The notes under the pieces are model-generated. The model made no database searches, was not told the DNA's origin, and saw only the letters and a list, made by a program, of their open reading frames with translations. A program made the translations under genes and the position numbers. This document shows positions 1 to 6,549 of a stretch of DNA of 13,344 nucleotides, in pieces (position 1 is the first letter of the stretch; each line of letters opens with the position of its first letter). Where the stretch lies: NCBI GenBank assembly GCA_020217265.1, contig JAIWOS010000100.1:1-13344 (forward strand), written 5' to 3'. This stretch comes from Thiobacillus sp. GTDB taxonomy: Bacteria > Pseudomonadota > Gammaproteobacteria > Burkholderiales > Thiobacillaceae.

Positions 1-1
1 C

Positions 2-619
2 GCGGCGGTGCGCGCGGTCGACGCGGTGATGGCCGGCGAGTCGACGCGCGCCTTCTGCAACGTGCGTCCGCCCGGCCACCACGCCGAGGCCGAGCGCGCG
101 ATGGGCTTCTGTCTCTTCAACAACATCGCCGTCGGCATCCATCACGCGCTCGCCGCGCATGGGGTGCAGCGCGTCGCGCTGGTCGATTTCGACGTGCATC
201 ACGGCAACGGCAGCGCGGATGTTTTCCGCCACGAGGCGCGTGTGCTGCTGCTGTCCAGCTTCCGCCATCCTTTCTATCCCTACAGCGGGTCGCAGCCGCA
301 CGCGGGCTTTGTTCCGGTGCCGCTGCCGGCGGGTGCCGACGGCGGGGCGTTCCGCGCTGCCGTCCGCCGTGACGTGCTGCCTGCGCTCGACGCGTTCAGG
401 CCGGAGCTGGTGTGCGTGTCGGCGGGGTTCGACGCCCACCGCGACGATCCGCTCGGCGGCCTTGATTTGACGGAAGACGACTACGCCTGGATCACGCGCG
501 AACTCTGCGCGCTCGCCGACCGCCACGCGCAGGGCCGCCTCGTTTCGGTGCTCGAAGGCGGCTACGACCTCGACGCGCTCGGCCGTTCCGCGGTCGCTCA
601 CGTAGGGGCCATGCGATGA
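2..619 (+). CDS. Histone deacetylase family protein (C-terminal part, cut by window edge)
   Basis: This is a zinc-dependent deacetylase of the arginase/HDAC fold. Bacterial members remove acetyl groups from acetylpolyamines or other small amides, and sometimes from protein lysine; the substrate here cannot be read from sequence. The reading frame is already open at base 2, so the real start lies upstream and roughly 100 N-terminal residues of a usual ~300 are missing. The active site is intact: RPPGHHAE at 65-88 with the catalytic His pair, DFDVHHGNG at 185-211 with the zinc-binding Asp and His, AGFDAH with the third zinc ligand Asp at 431-433, and EGGYD with the transition-state Tyr at 563-565. 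The stop overlaps the start of the downstream nucleotidase gene as ATGA, so the two are translationally coupled. The family is certain; the specific function is not. Confidence 0.93.
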   Translation, partial: AAVRAVDAVMAGESTRAFCNVRPPGHHAEAERAMGFCLFNNIAVGIHHALAAHGVQRVALVDFDVHHGNGSADVFRHEARVLLLSSFRHPFYPYSGSQPHAGFVPVPLPAGADGGAFRAAVRRDVLPALDAFRPELVCVSAGFDAHRDDPLGGLDLTEDDYAWITRELCALADRHAQGRLVSVLEGGYDLDALGRSAVAHVGAMR

Positions 620-1269
620 TCGACTGGAGCCGGATCGACACCGTCTTTCTCGACATGGACGGCACGCTGCTCGATCTCCATTTCGACAATCATTTCTGGC
701 GCGAGCACATGCCGCGTCGCTATGCCGAATACCACGGGCTCGACGAAGCCGTCGCGCGCGAACGCCTGCATCGGCATTACGAACGCCACGCCGGCACGCT
801 CAACTGGTATTGCATCGACTTCTGGACGAGCGAGCTCGCGCTCGACGTGATGCAACTCAAGGAAGAGGTGCTGCATCTCATCGCGGTGCGGCCAGACGTG
901 CCGGCCTTCCTCAAGGCGCTGCGCGACTCCGGCCGGCGCGTCGTCATGGTGACCAACGCCCACCCCAAGGCGCTCGACCTGAAAATGCGCGAAACCCGGC
1001 TCGATCCCTGGTTCGATGCGCTGATTTCCTCGCACCAGATTGGCCTGCCGAAGGAACACCCGGATTTCTGGCAGGCCCTTCAGGCGGTGGAGCCCTTCGA
1101 CAAAACGCGCACGCTTTTTGTGGACGACAGCCTGCCGGTGCTGGAAAGCGCACAAGCCTACGGCATCGCGCACCTGCTCGCGGTGTGCAACCCGGATTCG
1201 AAGCTGCCGCACAAGGACTGCGGTCCGTTCGATGCGATCAGCAGTTTTGCACAGGTGATGCCGGCCTAG
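616..1269 (+). CDS. yrfG: HAD-superfamily GMP/IMP nucleotidase, YrfG type
   Basis: This is a cytosolic haloacid-dehalogenase-fold phosphatase of 217 residues, closely resembling E. coli YrfG, which dephosphorylates purine mononucleotides such as GMP and IMP. All four HAD motifs are visible. Motif I is DMDGTLLD with nucleophile Asp13 and general acid Asp15. Motif II is VTNAH, motif III is the Lys of LPKEHPDFW, and motif IV is FVDDSLPV. The stretches LNWYCIDFW and NPDSKLPHKD are also YrfG-like. The ATG at 616 overlaps the stop of the upstream deacetylase gene and is preceded by AGGGG at 604-608, seven bases away, so this start is well supported. The stop TAG shares the palindrome CTAG with the stop of the opposing gene. 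The family is sure; the exact nucleotide preference is inferred from E. coli. Confidence 0.9.
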   Translation: MIDWSRIDTVFLDMDGTLLDLHFDNHFWREHMPRRYAEYHGLDEAVARERLHRHYERHAGTLNWYCIDFWTSELALDVMQLKEEVLHLIAVRPDVPAFLKALRDSGRRVVMVTNAHPKALDLKMRETRLDPWFDALISSHQIGLPKEHPDFWQALQAVEPFDKTRTLFVDDSLPVLESAQAYGIAHLLAVCNPDSKLPHKDCGPFDAISSFAQVMPA

Positions 1270-1646
1270 ACCGGCTCGATCAATACCGCCGCGCCGACGT
1301 TGCGGCCTTCCGCAACGAGGATGTTGTAGGTGCGGCACAGCGCGCCGACATCCATCACTTCCAGGCCGATGCGGGCTTCGACGAGGGGGCGGGTGAGGGC
1401 AGGCGGGGGAAAGCGCAGGCGGGTGCCGGTGCCGAGCAGCAGGATGTCGGGCGCGCGCAGGGCAATCCACTCGAAGTGGGCCGCCGTGAGCGCGTGGAAG
1501 CCCAGCCCTGCCCAGGGCGCGACTTCGATGCCGCGGGCGGAAAGCAGCAGGCTGGCGTCGAAGCGGCGGCCGTCGATGACGACGTGGTCGGCCCCGTAAC
1601 CGGTGAAGAGCGGCTGGCCGCCGCCGCTGTTGAGATGGAGTTTCAT
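1266..1646 (-). CDS. Mth938-like domain protein (DUF498/NDUFAF3-like)
   Basis: This small soluble protein of 126 residues belongs to the Mth938-like family, whose human relative NDUFAF3 helps assemble respiratory complex I. The bacterial role is not established. Family features are the N-terminal amphipathic strand MKLHLNS, the segment GYGADHVVIDGRRF, the central WIALRAPDILLLGTGTRLRF, which resembles the conserved 'P-(E/D)-hLhhGTG' core, and the C-terminal VMDVGALCRTYNILVAEGRNVGAAVL. No signal peptide or membrane segment is seen. The ATG at 1646 has AAGG seven bases upstream on the minus strand (plus-strand 1654-1657), which supports the start. The gene is divergent from alaA and convergent with yrfG. 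No complex I gene is nearby, so any link to complex I is inference from the family alone. Confidence 0.85.
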   Translation of the reverse strand: MKLHLNSGGGQPLFTGYGADHVVIDGRRFDASLLLSARGIEVAPWAGLGFHALTAAHFEWIALRAPDILLLGTGTRLRFPPPALTRPLVEARIGLEVMDVGALCRTYNILVAEGRNVGAAVLIEPV

Positions 1647-1686
1647 GGCGAAACCTTAGCAGAGCAGACAGCCGGACGCGAGACGG

Positions 1687-1714
1687 GCGCCCCGGTTTGC
1701 CGGGACCGGGGCGC
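1687..1714. repeat. Perfect 10-bp inverted repeat, candidate operator
   Basis: The arms are GCGCCCCGGT (1687-1696) and ACCGGGGCGC (1705-1714), an exact inverted repeat separated by an 8-base loop (1697-1704). It lies between the divergent Mth938-like gene and alaA. There is no T-run on either side, so it does not look like a terminator. The loop holds the best -35 candidate for alaA, so a dimeric regulator bound here would occlude or contact the promoter. The repeat is seen directly; the operator role is inference. Confidence 0.5.
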
Positions 1715-1725
1715 TCCGGTAAAAT
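1697..1725 (+). promoter_or_regulatory. Candidate sigma-70 promoter of alaA
   Basis: TTGCCG (1697-1702) and TAAAAT (1720-1725) are separated by exactly 17 bases, a good fit to the sigma-70 consensus. Transcription would start near 1731-1733, just before a 35-bp palindrome and about 60 bases before the alaA start codon. It is not experimentally supported here. Confidence 0.5.
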
Positions 1726-1733
1726 CGCGCCTT

Positions 1734-1768
1734 TTCAAGGCAAACACAAGGCCTTGTTTTGCCTTGAA
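1734..1768 (+). promoter_or_regulatory. 35-bp near-perfect palindrome in the alaA leader
   Basis: The outer arms TTCAAGGCAAA (1734-1744) and TTTGCCTTGAA (1758-1768) are exact inverted repeats. The core ACAAGGCCTTGT (1746-1757) is a perfect 12-bp palindrome. The only asymmetry is the extra C at 1745. As RNA this would form a stem of about 15 pairs with one bulged C and a GGCC loop, placed almost at the predicted 5' end and ending 10 bases before the Shine-Dalgarno sequence. It could be a DNA operator or a 5' hairpin that stabilises or regulates the mRNA. No T-run follows, so an intrinsic attenuator is unlikely. Confidence 0.6.
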
Positions 1769-1790
1769 TTTCACCTCCAGGAACCCGACC

Positions 1791-3035
1791 GTGACGGCTG
1801 CTGACAAGCCTACCCTGCGCACCATCCACAAATCGGCCAAGCTCGACAACGTCTGCTACGACATTCGCGGGCCGGTGATGGCGCGCGCCAAGCAGATGGA
1901 AGAAGAAGGCCACCGCATCATCAAGCTGAACATCGGCAACCCCGCGCCGTTCGGTTTCGATGCGCCGGAAGAGATCGTGCAGGACGTGATCCTGAACCTG
2001 CCCGCCGCCTCGGGCTACAGCGATTCCAAGGGCCTGTTCTCGGCGCGCAAGGCGATCATGCACGAGACGCAGAGGAAGGGCATTGCCGGCGTCACCATCG
2101 ACGACATTTTCGTCGGCAACGGCGTGTCCGAACTCATCGTCATGTCGATGCAGGCCTTGCTCAACAACGGCGACGAGGTGCTGGTGCCGGCGCCCGACTA
2201 CCCGCTGTGGACAGCGGCGGTGAGCCTGGGCGGCGGCCGTCCGCGCCATTACCTGTGCGACGAGGGCGCCGGCTGGTTGCCCGATCTGGCCGATATCCGC
2301 GCCAAGATCACCCCCAACACCCGCGCCATCGTCGTCATCAACCCCAACAACCCCACTGGCGCGCTGTACCCGGTGGAACTCCTGCGCGAGATTCTCGAAA
2401 TCGCGCGCGAGCATCAGTTGATCGTCTACGCCGACGAAATCTACGACAAGGTGCTGTACGACGGTGCGACGCATACCTCGATCGCGTCGCTCGCGGACGA
2501 CGTGCTCATCGTCACCTTCAACGGCCTGTCGAAAAATTACCGCGCCTGCGGCTACCGCGCTGGCTGGCTCATCGTGTCGGGCGACAAGCGGCACGCGCGC
2601 GACTACCTCGAAGGCCTCAACATGCTGGCGTCGATGCGGCTGTGTTCCAACGTGCCGGGCCAGTACGCGATCCAGACCGCGCTCGGCGGCTACCAGAGCA
2701 TCAACGACCTGGTCGCGCCGGGCGGCCGGCTGGCGCGCCAGCGCGACCTCGCGCACCGGCTGCTGACCGAAATCCCGGGGGTGTCATGTGTGAAGCCGAA
2801 GGCGGCAATGTACCTGTTTCCGAAACTGGACCCGAAGCTCTATCACATCGCCAACGACCAGAAATTCATCCTCAACCTGCTGGAGGAAGAGCGCGTGCTG
2901 GTGGTGCAGGGCAGCGGCTTCAACTGGCCGCACCCGGACCACATCCGCGTGGTGTTCCTGCCGCACGAGGAAGACCTGACCGAGGCCATTGGGCGCATCG
3001 GGCGCTTCCTTGATCGCAACCGGGCGCACCGCTGA
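1791..3035 (+). CDS. alaA: Glutamate-pyruvate aminotransferase (alanine transaminase), AlaA type
   Basis: This cytosolic PLP-dependent class I/II aminotransferase of 414 residues makes alanine from pyruvate and glutamate. It matches E. coli AlaA (YfbQ, 405 residues) nearly end to end, including NVCYDIRGPV, LNIGNPAPFGFDAP, GNGVSELIV, APDYPLWTAAVSLG, INPNNPTG (PLP-contacting Asn), ADEIYDK, LSKNYR with the PLP Schiff-base Lys248, and MLASMRLCSNVPGQ. I chose the GTG at 1791: it has AGGA at 1779-1782 eight bases upstream and gives the family N-terminus. The frame stays open upstream through yrfG, but that is only a shadow. The gene has its own promoter-like region with two inverted repeats and is followed by a hairpin-containing gap before hom. 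alaA versus another transaminase of the subfamily is the only uncertainty. Confidence 0.93.
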   Translation: MTAADKPTLRTIHKSAKLDNVCYDIRGPVMARAKQMEEEGHRIIKLNIGNPAPFGFDAPEEIVQDVILNLPAASGYSDSKGLFSARKAIMHETQRKGIAGVTIDDIFVGNGVSELIVMSMQALLNNGDEVLVPAPDYPLWTAAVSLGGGRPRHYLCDEGAGWLPDLADIRAKITPNTRAIVVINPNNPTGALYPVELLREILEIAREHQLIVYADEIYDKVLYDGATHTSIASLADDVLIVTFNGLSKNYRACGYRAGWLIVSGDKRHARDYLEGLNMLASMRLCSNVPGQYAIQTALGGYQSINDLVAPGGRLARQRDLAHRLLTEIPGVSCVKPKAAMYLFPKLDPKLYHIANDQKFILNLLEEERVLVVQGSGFNWPHPDHIRVVFLPHEEDLTEAIGRIGRFLDRNRAHR

Positions 3036-3062
3036 GTACCGAACATGCTGAAGCCTTAGTTT

Positions 3063-3131
3063 TTAACAGGGAGGTAAGGGAGGCGAGGGAGGTTCTGGTT
3101 TTCCCTCCCTTACCTCTCTCCTCCCTGTTAA
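3063..3131. repeat. Long purine/pyrimidine inverted repeat between alaA and hom
   Basis: TTAACAGG plus GAGGTAAGGGAGG (3063-3083) pair with CCTCCCTTACCTC (3104-3116) and CCTGTTAA (3124-3131). This gives 21 pairs interrupted only by a 7-base bulge (3117-3123), around a 20-base loop. The left half is almost pure purine and built on a repeated GGGAGG at about 9-base spacing (3069-3092); the right half is almost pure pyrimidine. No clean T-run follows in either direction, so a terminator role is weak. It may be a dispersed extragenic palindrome or an mRNA processing hairpin between alaA and hom. Confidence 0.65.
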
Positions 3132-3158
3132 CTCTTGTTTGAAACATCGAGAAACCTC

Positions 3159-4472
3159 ATGAAACCCATTCACGTCGGCCTCCTTGGCCTCGGCACCGTC
3201 GGCGGCGGCACGCTCACCGTGCTCACCCGTAACGCCGAAGAAATCACCCGTCGCGCCGGGCGCGAGATTCGTGTCGTGCGGGCGGCCGTGCGCAATCTCG
3301 ACAAGGCGAAGAAGCTCGCCGGCGAGCTGCCGCTCACCACCAACCCCTTCGACGTGGTCGACGATCCGGCCATCGACATCGTGGTCGAGCTGATCGGCGG
3401 GCTGGAACCCGCGCGCGAACTGGTGATGCAGGCGATCGCCAACGGCAAGCACGTCGTCACCGCCAACAAGCATCTGGTCGCCAAGCACGGCAACGAAATC
3501 TTCGCGGCGGCGCAGGCCAAGGGCGTGATGGTCGCGTTCGAGGCGGCGGTGGCGGGCGGCATCCCTATCATCAAGGCGCTGCGCGAGGGCCTCACCGCCA
3601 ACCGCATCGAATGGCTCGCCGGCATCATCAACGGCACCAGCAACTTCATCCTCACCGAAATGCGCGACAAGGGCGCGGCCTTCGCCGACGTGCTGAAGCA
3701 GGCACAGGATCTGGGCTACGCCGAAGCCGACCCGACCTTCGACATCGAGGGCATCGACGCCGCGCACAAGCTCACCATCCTCTCCGCGATCGCGTTCGGC
3801 ATTCCGATGCAGTTCGACCGCGCGTACACCGAGGGTATCTCGAAGCTCACGCGCGAGGATGTGAAATACGCCGAGGAGCTGGGCTATCGCATCAAACTGC
3901 TGGGCATCGCGCGCCGCGCCGAGGCGGGCATCGAGCTGCGCGTGCATCCCACACTGATCCCCGAGCGTCGGCTCATCGCCAACGTCGACGGCGCGATGAA
4001 CGCCGTGCTGGTGAAGGGCGACGCCGTCGGCCCGACGCTGTATTACGGCGCGGGCGCAGGCTCGGAGCCGACCGCGTCCGCCGTCGTCGCCGACCTGGTT
4101 GATGTCACGCGCCTGCACACCGCCGACCCGCACCACCGCGTGCCGCATCTGGCGTTCCAGCCGGATCAACTCGCCGCCACGCCGATCCTGCCGATGGACG
4201 AGGTGCGCACCGCGTACTACCTGCGCCTGCGCGCTTTCGACCGTCCCGGCGTGCTCGCCGACATCACCCGCATCCTCGCCGACCGCGACATCTCGATCGA
4301 CGCGATGGTGCAGAAGGAACCGGGCGAGGGCGAGGAACAGGTCGACATCATCCTGCTGACCCACGTGACGGTGGAAAAGAACGTCAACGCCGCCATCGCA
4401 AAGATCGAGGCGCTCGATACCGTCGCGGGCAAGGTCATGCGCATCCGCCTAGAAGAGCTGGCGGCCCGGTAA
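3159..4472 (+). CDS. hom: Homoserine dehydrogenase (ACT-domain form)
   Basis: This enzyme of 437 residues reduces aspartate semialdehyde to homoserine with NAD(P)H, the branch point to threonine and methionine. The N-terminal Rossmann segment GLLGLGTVGGG spans residues 7-17. The catalytic domain holds TANKHLVA with Lys104, AAVAGGIPIIKALREGL, NGTSNFILT and GIDAAHK with Asp200 and Lys204, matching the known catalytic lysines and Asp of the family. Residues 353-430 form an ACT domain (YYLRLRAFDRPGVLADITRI), the usual site of threonine feedback. I chose ATG 3159 because it gives the family N-terminus MKPIHVGLLG; the in-frame TTG at 3135 would add eight unrelated residues. The ribosome site is weak (GAGA, 3149-3152). 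The gene is followed 12 bases later by thrC, so the two form an operon. Confidence 0.97.
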   Translation: MKPIHVGLLGLGTVGGGTLTVLTRNAEEITRRAGREIRVVRAAVRNLDKAKKLAGELPLTTNPFDVVDDPAIDIVVELIGGLEPARELVMQAIANGKHVVTANKHLVAKHGNEIFAAAQAKGVMVAFEAAVAGGIPIIKALREGLTANRIEWLAGIINGTSNFILTEMRDKGAAFADVLKQAQDLGYAEADPTFDIEGIDAAHKLTILSAIAFGIPMQFDRAYTEGISKLTREDVKYAEELGYRIKLLGIARRAEAGIELRVHPTLIPERRLIANVDGAMNAVLVKGDAVGPTLYYGAGAGSEPTASAVVADLVDVTRLHTADPHHRVPHLAFQPDQLAATPILPMDEVRTAYYLRLRAFDRPGVLADITRILADRDISIDAMVQKEPGEGEEQVDIILLTHVTVEKNVNAAIAKIEALDTVAGKVMRIRLEELAAR

Positions 4473-4484
4473 GGAGGGCAGGCA

Positions 4485-5909
4485 ATGAACTATCTCAGCA
4501 CCCGCGGCCTCGCGCCCCAGCTCCGCTTCTCCGACATTCTGCTCGGGGGGCTCGCCAGCGACGGCGGCCTGTACGTGCCGGAATCGTATCCGCGCTTCAC
4601 GCCCGACGAACTCGCCGCGATGCGCGGCATGGGCTACCGCGAGCTGGCGTTCGCCGTGCTGTCGCGCCTCATCGACGACATTCCGCACGACGACCTCAAG
4701 CGCCTGATCGATGCGACCTACACCGCCGAGGTGTATCGCTACGTCACCGACAAGGAAAACGCGGCCGACATCACGCCGCTCAAGACGCTGGAGCCGGGGC
4801 TGCACATCCTGGCGCTGTCGAACGGCCCGACGCTGGCGTTCAAGGACATGGCGATGCAGCTCCTGGGCAACCTGTTCGAATACGCGCTCGGCAAGACTGG
4901 CGGCGAGCTCAACATCCTCGGCGCCACCTCCGGCGACACCGGCAGCGCGGCCGAATACGCCATGCGCGGCAAGCGCGGCGTGCGCGTTTTCATGCTGTCG
5001 CCCGAGCACGGCATGACGCGCTTCCAGCAGGCGCAGATGTATTCGCTGATGGACGCCAACATCCACAACCTGGTCGTGCGCGGCGTGTTCGACCAGTGCC
5101 AGGACATCGTCAAGGCGGTGTCGAACGATCTGGCGTTCAAGGAAAGACACCACATCGGCGCGGTCAACTCGATCAACTGGGCGCGCGTCGCGGCGCAGAG
5201 CGTGTACTACTTCAAGGGCTACTTTGCCGCCACCCACAGCAACGACCAGCGGGTGTCGTTCTCGGTGCCGTCGGGCAATTTCGGCAACGTCTGCGCCGGC
5301 CATATCGCGCGCCAGATGGGGCTGCCGATCGACAAGCTGATCGTCGCCACCAACGAGAACGACGTGCTCGACGAATTCTTCCGCACCGGTGTTTATCGCC
5401 CGCGCCCGGAAACGAAACATACCTCCAGCCCGAGCATGGACATTTCGAAGGCGTCCAACTTCGAGCGCTTCGTGTTCGACCTGGCGGGCCGCGACGCCGC
5501 GAAGATCCGCGATCTGTGGCGTGCGGTCGAATCCGGCGGCAGCTTCGACCTCAAGGCCGACGGCCTGTTCGCCAGGGTGGCCGATTTCGGCATGGTTTCC
5601 GGCTCCAGCAACCATGCCAACCGCATCGACACCATCCGCACGGTGTACGAGGTGTACGGCACCATGATCGATCCGCACACCGCCGACGGCCTCAAGGTCG
5701 GACTCGAACACCGCGAGCCCGGCGTGCCGCTCGTCTGCATGGAAACCGCGCAGCCCGCCAAATTCGAGGACGCGATCCGCGAAGCGCTCGGCGTCGAGCC
5801 GGTGCGCCCGGCCGAGCTGGCGAACCTCGAAACCCTGCCGCAGAAAAAGCACGTGATCGACGCCGATGCCGAAGCGGTCAAGCGCTATCTCGTCGAGCAC
5901 GCCCGCTGA
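4485..5909 (+). CDS. thrC: Threonine synthase
   Basis: This PLP enzyme of 474 residues converts O-phosphohomoserine to threonine, the last step of the pathway begun by Hom next door. It has the N-terminal threonine synthase domain (STRGLAPQLRFSDILLGGLASDGGLYVP). The PLP lysine is Lys120 in PTLAFKDMAMQLLG, and the glycine-rich phosphate loop is GATSGDTGSAAEYA. The later motifs are SINWARVAAQSVYYF and VPSGNFGN. The length is that of the longer threonine synthase class rather than the ~350-residue class. The start is firm: AAGGAGGG begins at 4471, with GGAGG at 4473-4477 ending seven bases before ATG 4485. The gap after hom is only 12 bases. The 3' end overlaps the presumed start of the uracil-DNA glycosylase gene by 44 bases. 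Confidence 0.97.
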   Translation: MNYLSTRGLAPQLRFSDILLGGLASDGGLYVPESYPRFTPDELAAMRGMGYRELAFAVLSRLIDDIPHDDLKRLIDATYTAEVYRYVTDKENAADITPLKTLEPGLHILALSNGPTLAFKDMAMQLLGNLFEYALGKTGGELNILGATSGDTGSAAEYAMRGKRGVRVFMLSPEHGMTRFQQAQMYSLMDANIHNLVVRGVFDQCQDIVKAVSNDLAFKERHHIGAVNSINWARVAAQSVYYFKGYFAATHSNDQRVSFSVPSGNFGNVCAGHIARQMGLPIDKLIVATNENDVLDEFFRTGVYRPRPETKHTSSPSMDISKASNFERFVFDLAGRDAAKIRDLWRAVESGGSFDLKADGLFARVADFGMVSGSSNHANRIDTIRTVYEVYGTMIDPHTADGLKVGLEHREPGVPLVCMETAQPAKFEDAIREALGVEPVRPAELANLETLPQKKHVIDADAEAVKRYLVEHAR

Positions 5910-6531
5910 ATCCCGCGCCGGCGAATCCTTCGCCGACCTGCTGGCGCGGGTGCGCGCCTGCACCGTCTGTGCGGCGCATCTGCCTTATCCGCCGCGCCCC
6001 ATCCTGTGCGCTTCGCCCACCGCGCGCCTCCTGATCGTCGGTCAGGCGCCCGGCCGCCGCGTGCACGAAACCGGCATACCCTGGAACGATCCCTCGGGCG
6101 ACCAGCTGCGGCTCTGGCTGGGCGTGACGCGCGAAATCTTCTATGACGAAACCCGCATCGCCATCGTCCCCACCGGCCTGTGTTATCCCGGCACGGCAAA
6201 GGGCGGCGACCTGCCGCCGCGCCCCGAATGCGCGCCGCTGTGGCATCCGCAGCTGCGTGCCGCGATGCCGCGGATCGAACTCACCCTGCTGATCGGGGCT
6301 TATGCGCAGGCGTATTACCTCGGCGATCGGCGCGGCCGCACGCTCACCGACACCGTGCGCGCGTGGCGCGATTTCGCGCCGGACGTCGTGCCGCTGCCGC
6401 ACCCCAGCCCGCGCAACCGCATGTGGATGAAGCGCAATCCCTGGTTCGGGGCCGAGGTGCTTCCCATGCTGCGCGACCGGGTTGGAAGCCTGCTGGCGGC
6501 AGGCGATAATGGCGCCGCACCACACCAATAA
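5866..6531 (+). CDS. Uracil-DNA glycosylase family protein (family 4/5-like)
   Basis: This probable base-excision-repair protein of 221 residues is of the COG1573-like uracil-DNA glycosylase superfamily. The fold signatures are LLIVGQAPG (motif 1, GQAPG at residues 59-63), GIPWNDPSGDQL, PTGLCYPG, LLIGAYAQAYYL and HPSPRN (motif 2, 179-184). Cysteines at 32, 35, 106 and 122 are candidates for the 4Fe-4S ligands known from families 4 and 5, with Cys48 as an extra. Motif 1 has Gln where family 4 usually has Glu, so activity on uracil is inferred. The ATG at 5866 lies 44 bases inside thrC and has no visible ribosome site. A GTG at 5950 is an alternative that would cut the first 28 residues and remove little of the conserved core. 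Coupling to thrC translation is likely. Confidence 0.85.
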   Translation: MPKRSSAISSSTPAESRAGESFADLLARVRACTVCAAHLPYPPRPILCASPTARLLIVGQAPGRRVHETGIPWNDPSGDQLRLWLGVTREIFYDETRIAIVPTGLCYPGTAKGGDLPPRPECAPLWHPQLRAAMPRIELTLLIGAYAQAYYLGDRRGRTLTDTVRAWRDFAPDVVPLPHPSPRNRMWMKRNPWFGAEVLPMLRDRVGSLLAAGDNGAAPHQ

Positions 6532-6549
6532 GTTGTCTCAGGGAGCCGC

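Noticed and set aside
810..1790. Long upstream extension of the alaA reading frame, giving a 741-residue protein
   Set aside because: It runs antisense to the Mth938-like gene and out of frame through yrfG, both of which are recognisable proteins. The alaA family N-terminus and a ribosome site place the start at GTG 1791.
3063..3140. The alaA-hom hairpin as an ordinary intrinsic terminator
   Set aside because: The stem is followed by CTCTTGTTTG, not a continuous T-run, and the 20-base loop and 7-base bulge are unlike compact terminators. I left it as a repeat of unknown role.
3063..4364. 433-residue minus-strand reading frame opposite hom
   Set aside because: It is an open frame produced by high-GC codon bias on the opposite strand. 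Its product is rich in Asp, Arg, Val and His with no recognisable domain, while hom is unmistakable.
4449..5963. 504-residue minus-strand reading frame opposite thrC
   Set aside because: It has the same GC shadow composition and matches no family I know. thrC carries all catalytic motifs.
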